Below are positions 13,618 to 15,754 of a stretch of 15,754 nt of DNA, in pieces. The notes below the pieces were generated by a model. That model was not told the origin of the DNA. It did not search any database and saw only the letters and a list, made by a program, of their open reading frames with translations. Source of the stretch: Falsiroseomonas sp044341625 (GTDB lineage Bacteria > Pseudomonadota > Alphaproteobacteria > Acetobacterales > Acetobacteraceae); contig JBIIRI010000086.1 of NCBI GenBank assembly GCA_044341625.1, positions 1 through 15,754 on the forward strand, given 5' to 3'. The first letter of the stretch is position 1; each line of letters begins with the position of its first letter. The translations under genes and the position numbers were made by a program.

Positions 13618-14876
13618 GCCAACACCTCGTCATCATCGGCGCCGGCATCGTCGGCGCGGCGACGGCGCTGGAGGCGATCTCAGCCGGGTTTCGCGTGACC
13701 ATCCTCGACCCCGGCCCGCCGGGGGGCGAGCAGGCGGCGTCCTATGGCAATGGGTGCTGGCTCAGCCCGATGTCGGTGATCCCGCCCTCCACGCCGGGGC
13801 TGTGGAAGAAGATCCCGAAATTCCTGCTCGATCCGCTGGGGCCGCTCGCGATCCGCTGGTCCTACCTGCCGCGCGTGGCGCCCTGGCTGGTGAAGTATCT
13901 GCGCGCCGGCTGGACAGAGGCGAAGGTGGAGGCGACGGCCCGCGCCATCCGCCCGCTGCTCGACGGCTCGCCCGGCCTGCACCGGGTGCTGGCCGAGCGC
14001 GCCGGGGTGGAGCGGCTGATCGAGCGGCGCGGGCTGATGTATGTCTATGAGACCCGCGCGCAGTTCGAGGCCGAGGCGATGGCCTGGCGGATCCGGCGCA
14101 AGGTGGGGGTCACCTGGCTCGAACTCGACGCCGATGAGATGCGGCAGCGAGAGCCGGAGCTGGACCGGCGCTACGGCTTCGGCGTGCTGGTGGAGGAAGG
14201 CGGCCATTGCCGCGACCCCGGCGCCTATGTCGCGGCACTCGTCGCCCAGGCTGAGGCGGAAGGTGCCGCGCTGATCCAGGCGCGCGCGACCGGCTTCCGG
14301 ATCGAGGCCGGGCGGCTCAAGGCCGTGCTGACCGACCAGGGGGAGGTCGCGGCGGATCGTGCCGTGATCGCGGCGGGCGCCCATTCCCGGCGCCTGGCCG
14401 CCGCCGCCGGCTCCGCCGTGCCGCTCGAGACGGAGCGCGGCTACCACGCCATGATCCTCGGCGCGGAGATCGGGCCGCGCACGCCGCTGATGCCGGTGGA
14501 TGGCAAGATGTCCGTGACGCTGACCGACCGGGGCCTGCGCTGCGCCGGGCAGGTGGAGATCGCGGGGCTGGCGGCGGCGCCGAACTGGAAGCGGGCGGAG
14601 ATCCTGCGGGACCACCTGCTCCGCAGCTTCCCCAACCTGCCGAGCGATCTGCCGGCGGATCGCGTGAAGGTCTGGATGGGGCACCGGCCCTCGATGCCGG
14701 ATGGGCTACCCTGCATCGGGCCGGCGGGGGGAAGTGCCGATGTGCTCTGCGCCTTCGGGCATGGGCATGTGGGCATGGTCGCGGCGCCGCGGACGGCCCG
14801 GGCGGTGGCGGCGCTGCTGGCGGGCGCGCCGCCCGGTCTGCCACTGGAGCCGTTCCGGCCATCACGATTCGCTTGA
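13614..14876 (+). CDS. DadA-type FAD-dependent oxidoreductase (D-amino acid dehydrogenase family)
   Basis: The 420-residue product starts with the Rossmann FAD motif VIIGAGIVGAATALEA (Gly9, Gly11, Gly14) and acidic ILDPG at the end of the second strand. ASYGNGCWLSPMSVIPPSTPG follows the DadA pattern. The middle substrate domain has EEGGHCRDPGAY, and RAVIAAGAHS-type VIAAGAHSRRLAAAAG closes the dinucleotide fold. The C-terminal GHRPSMPDGLPCIGPAG and GHGHVGMVAAPRTARAVA are the family flavin-binding elements. It should oxidise an amine or D-amino acid to the imino acid; the exact substrate is unknown. The GTG at 13614 overlaps the HpxZ-like stop, so the two are likely one functional unit, perhaps in catabolism of an N-containing compound. 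Confidence 0.9.
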   Translation: MSQHLVIIGAGIVGAATALEAISAGFRVTILDPGPPGGEQAASYGNGCWLSPMSVIPPSTPGLWKKIPKFLLDPLGPLAIRWSYLPRVAPWLVKYLRAGWTEAKVEATARAIRPLLDGSPGLHRVLAERAGVERLIERRGLMYVYETRAQFEAEAMAWRIRRKVGVTWLELDADEMRQREPELDRRYGFGVLVEEGGHCRDPGAYVAALVAQAEAEGAALIQARATGFRIEAGRLKAVLTDQGEVAADRAVIAAGAHSRRLAAAAGSAVPLETERGYHAMILGAEIGPRTPLMPVDGKMSVTLTDRGLRCAGQVEIAGLAAAPNWKRAEILRDHLLRSFPNLPSDLPADRVKVWMGHRPSMPDGLPCIGPAGGSADVLCAFGHGHVGMVAAPRTARAVAALLAGAPPGLPLEPFRPSRFA

Positions 14877-14958
14877 CTTCGTTTTCTGCTGGTATTCGGG
14901 CCTATCCGGTGTCATGCTCAGCAATGGCGACCCTGCATCGTGTCGGGTCGTGTCCTTC

Positions 14959-14964
14959 TATAGT
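14959..14964 (+). promoter_or_regulatory. possible -10 element upstream of the double cold-shock gene
   Basis: TATAGT stands out in a GC-rich background, but the -35 position 17 bases upstream (CATCGT) is poor. If used, transcription would start about 8 bases before the GTG start, giving a nearly leaderless message. Confidence 0.3.
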
Positions 14965-14979
14965 GGATAGATACCGATC

Positions 14980-15732
14980 GTGTTTCCCGACAGCGAACAG
15001 GGTGGCGAAGGCCCGCTTGAGGCCGAGGTCAAGTGGTACAACGCCCGCAAGGGGTTCGGCTTCGTCCTCGGGCCGGATGGCCAGGATGTCTTCTTCCACG
15101 CTTCCGCGCTGACGGAAGCGGGCGTCGAGCCGCCGGAGACCGGCGACAAGTTCATGTGCGAGATCGGGACCGACCGCCAGGGGCGGCGCCTGGTGACGCG
15201 CATCCACAGCATGACCAAGGGCCCCGGCGGCGGCGATCGTCCGCGCCCGGCCTTCGGCGACCGTCCCCCGCGTCGTGACTTCGGCGGCGGTGGCTTCGGC
15301 GACCGTCCCCCGCGCCGTGATTTCGGCGGCGGCGGCTTCGGCGACCGTCCCCCGCGCCGTGACTTCGGCGGCGGCGGCGGCGGCTTCGGTGGCGGCGGCT
15401 TCGGCGATCGTCCCCCGCGTCGCGACTTCGGTGGCCCCGGTGGCGGCGGCGGCTTCGGCGCCCCCCGTGGCGGCTTCGGCGACCGTCCGCCCCCGCGCCG
15501 CGACTTCGGCCGCGACGAAGGCGGCCCGACCTACGCCGTCAACGGCACGGTCAAGTGGTTCGACCAGGTGCGCGGCTTCGGCTTCGTGACGCCGGATGAT
15601 GGTGGCCAGGACGTGTTCCTGCACTCCTCCGTCCTGCAGCGCGCGGGCAAGCAGGATGTGCAGCAGGGCGAGAAGGTCGCGCTCGACGTCAAGGACGGGC
15701 AGCGCGGGCGCCAGGCCGTCACGCTCAAGTAA
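14980..15732 (+). CDS. double cold-shock-domain protein with Gly/Arg-rich repeat linker
   Basis: The 250-residue product has two nucleic-acid-binding cold-shock domains. CSD1 (about residues 12-78) has RNP1 KGFGFV (24-29) and RNP2 VFFHAS (37-42). CSD2 (about 185-250) has VKWF, RGFGFV (198-203) and VFLHSS (212-217). Between them is a disordered linker of about 105 residues made of FGDRPPRRDFGGGG units. By family it binds single-stranded RNA or DNA and may act as an RNA chaperone; the linker resembles RGG-type RNA-binding tails. The GTG at 14980 is the only usable start, since an in-frame TAG lies at 14968-14970; no strong ribosome binding site precedes it. The last 22 bases of the window may begin a terminator. 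Confidence 0.92.
   Translation: MFPDSEQGGEGPLEAEVKWYNARKGFGFVLGPDGQDVFFHASALTEAGVEPPETGDKFMCEIGTDRQGRRLVTRIHSMTKGPGGGDRPRPAFGDRPPRRDFGGGGFGDRPPRRDFGGGGFGDRPPRRDFGGGGGGFGGGGFGDRPPRRDFGGPGGGGGFGAPRGGFGDRPPPRRDFGRDEGGPTYAVNGTVKWFDQVRGFGFVTPDDGGQDVFLHSSVLQRAGKQDVQQGEKVALDVKDGQRGRQAVTLK
15253..15513 (+). repeat. 42-bp coding tandem repeat in the cold-shock gene linker
   Basis: Three contiguous 42-base units (15253-15294, 15295-15336, 15337-15378) encode FGDRPPRRDFGGGG; they differ only at synonymous positions. Further units start at 15400 and 15475, separated by Gly/Phe-rich spacers, the last as FGDRPPPRRDFGRD. Near identity at DNA level suggests recent duplication or ongoing copy-number change. 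Confidence 0.9.
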
Positions 15733-15754
15733 TCCACGCCCCTCCGGCGAGGAT

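Noticed and set aside
13680..14684. 334-codon minus-strand frame opposite the FAD oxidoreductase
   Set aside because: Antisense to a well-supported family protein, rich in His/Arg/Pro and without domains.
14902..15624. 240-codon minus-strand frame with Ala/Glu/Thr repeats
   Set aside because: Its repeats are simply the reverse complement of the cold-shock linker repeats.

Overview
The window is a GC-rich bacterial chromosome segment (coding density high, third positions almost always G or C). Gene content points to an alphaproteobacterium, most likely Acetobacteraceae (Roseomonas-like): a TrcR/DUF1013 cell-cycle regulator, a DUF1192 protein, DUF465 proteins, the cysteine-poor alphaproteobacterial form of ribosomal protein L31, and CTTGAA-type heat-shock promoter elements. 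The family-level placement is inference; no rRNA, tRNA, CRISPR array, integrase or insertion sequence was seen.

Layout. At 1-831 (minus) is an OmpA-type outer membrane protein whose C-terminal end lies outside the window. At 1030-2866 (minus) is a tightly overlapping DUF465-purE-purK unit, with a second DUF465 gene divergent at 3104-3286. A perfect hairpin at 3307-3330 separates it from convergent trcR (3377-3946, minus), which has a clear sigma-70-like promoter at 4033-4061. A DUF1192 gene (4110-4301, plus) converges through another perfect hairpin on a small heat-shock gene (4407-4880, minus). That gene has a candidate RpoH promoter and a structured leader, and lies downstream of rpmE (5150-5377, minus). 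pdxY (5561-6448, plus) converges on a 674-residue HAD-type protein of the COG5610 kind (6461-8485, minus). A two-CBS-domain protein follows (8740-9111, minus), then a coupled pair of unrecognised small plus-strand genes (9438-10123), then a GH1-like glycosidase (10131-11396, minus) with an AT-rich inverted-repeat operator candidate upstream.

The copC-copD copper-handling pair (11544-12799, minus) overlaps by ATGA, but copD is interrupted by an in-frame TAG after residue 182 while its C-terminal half remains readable in the same frame. Between copC and the next plus-strand unit is a 434-base gap holding a REP-like palindromic element with an internal 22-bp tandem triplication. The plus-strand unit is an HpxZ/AtzH-like protein overlapping a DadA-type FAD oxidoreductase (13234-14876). 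The window ends with a double cold-shock-domain protein (14980-15732) whose two domains are joined by a Gly/Arg-rich repeat linker of about 100 residues.

Most genes are housekeeping or accessory metabolism and no large new defence or mobile system is visible. The items most worth a second look are the copD nonsense codon, the REP-like/tandem repeat block, the repeat-linked double cold-shock protein, the unrecognised 9438-10123 gene pair, the candidate thermoregulated leader of the small heat-shock gene, and the non-phosphatase-like HAD motif of the 674-residue protein.
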